This document shows, in pieces, positions 22,836-22,910 of a DNA stretch of 22,910 bases. Numbering within the stretch: position 1 is the first letter of the stretch; every line of letters starts with the position of its first letter. The position numbers were made by a program, and so were the translations under genes. This stretch comes from Zhenhengia yiwuensis (GTDB lineage: Bacteria; Bacillota; Clostridia; Lachnospirales; Cellulosilyticaceae), in assembly GCF_014384995.1 (NCBI RefSeq), contig NZ_JACRSY010000042.1, positions 1-22,910 of the forward strand, given 5' to 3'. A model generated the notes under the pieces. It had not been told where the DNA came from. It did not search any database and saw only the letters and a program-made list of their open reading frames with translations.

Positions 22836-22910
22836 TTGAGAAAGACCAGTCAAGAAAAAATAAATCTTTGGACATCACGTATTATGGAGTGTCGTAAAAG
22901 TGGTCTTCCT
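22836..22910 (+). CDS. tnpA: IS66-type accessory protein TnpA, N-terminus (partial)
   Basis: Only 25 residues are present, reading TSQEKINLWTSRIMECRKSGLP after a TTG start. IS66 TnpA proteins begin with just such a W-x-x-R-(I/V)-x-(E/D)-(C/Y)-(R/K)-x-S-G-x segment, before a helix-turn-helix. A perfect AAGGAGGT at 22821-22828, 7 bases before the TTG, supports the start. TnpB and the TnpC transposase should follow outside the window. Confidence 0.75.
   Translation, partial: MRKTSQEKINLWTSRIMECRKSGLP

Larger units (their letters stand above)
22715..22910 (+). mobile_element. Left end of an IS66-type insertion sequence (partial)
   Basis: The sequence GTAAGCGG at 22715 matches the typical terminal bases of IS66-family elements. 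It is followed by about 120 non-coding bases and then a TnpA-like reading frame that runs off the window. The 8 bases before it (CATTTACA, 22707-22714) would be the target duplication if intact; the other copy is outside the window. Confidence 0.72.

Overview
The window looks like a low-GC Bacillota chromosome, most likely class Clostridia (Lachnospirales-type). The basis is AT-rich coding sequence, strong AAGGAGG-type ribosome binding sites, TTG starts, a MutS2/WalKR-style/HtrA gene set, and accessory genes of the kinds found in gut clostridia. I cannot name the species from sequence alone.

Positions 1-11592 are ordinary chromosome. They begin with the right end of an IS3-type insertion sequence (1-119) and a GNAT acetyltransferase on the minus strand. 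A plus-strand run follows: tRNA methyltransferase TrmL, a secreted SH3/NlpC-P60 peptidoglycan hydrolase, then MutS2 - response regulator - histidine kinase - HtrA protease ending in a strong terminator, then YhaM exoribonuclease - a Cas4-like nuclease split over two membrane-anchored ORFs - RlmD 23S rRNA methyltransferase. This last group is tightly coupled (overlaps or 1-nt gaps).

From just after rlmD (about 11593) to the window end, the sequence is the front part of a Tn916-family integrative conjugative element (ICE). The backbone genes appear in Tn916 order: two DUF961 proteins (Orf23/Orf22 type), an FtsK-like coupling ATPase (Orf21 type), an oriT-like inverted repeat, a MobT relaxase (Orf20 type), a DUF3789-like membrane peptide and an Orf19-type small membrane protein. 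The integrase and the rest of the transfer genes lie outside the window. rlmD/rumA 3' ends are known ICE insertion sites, so the left end is probably at or just after this gene.

Accessory DNA is inserted into this backbone. At the front is an 890-residue thioester/Cna-B/VaFE cell-wall-anchored adhesin behind a two-hairpin leader, followed by an intergenic region with nested inverted repeats. Between orf22 and orf21 is an AT-rich pair of Cys-rich DUF3795 proteins with its own promoter and terminator. After orf19 is an AT-rich two-gene unit (a DUF6414-like protein plus a Clp/AAA_2-type ATPase with a novel N-terminal region) with its own near-consensus promoter, then a DUF5301-like lipoprotein. 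An IS66-type insertion sequence begins at 22715 and runs off the window. The DUF6414-like/AAA unit is the best candidate for an undescribed system; its function is unknown from sequence.
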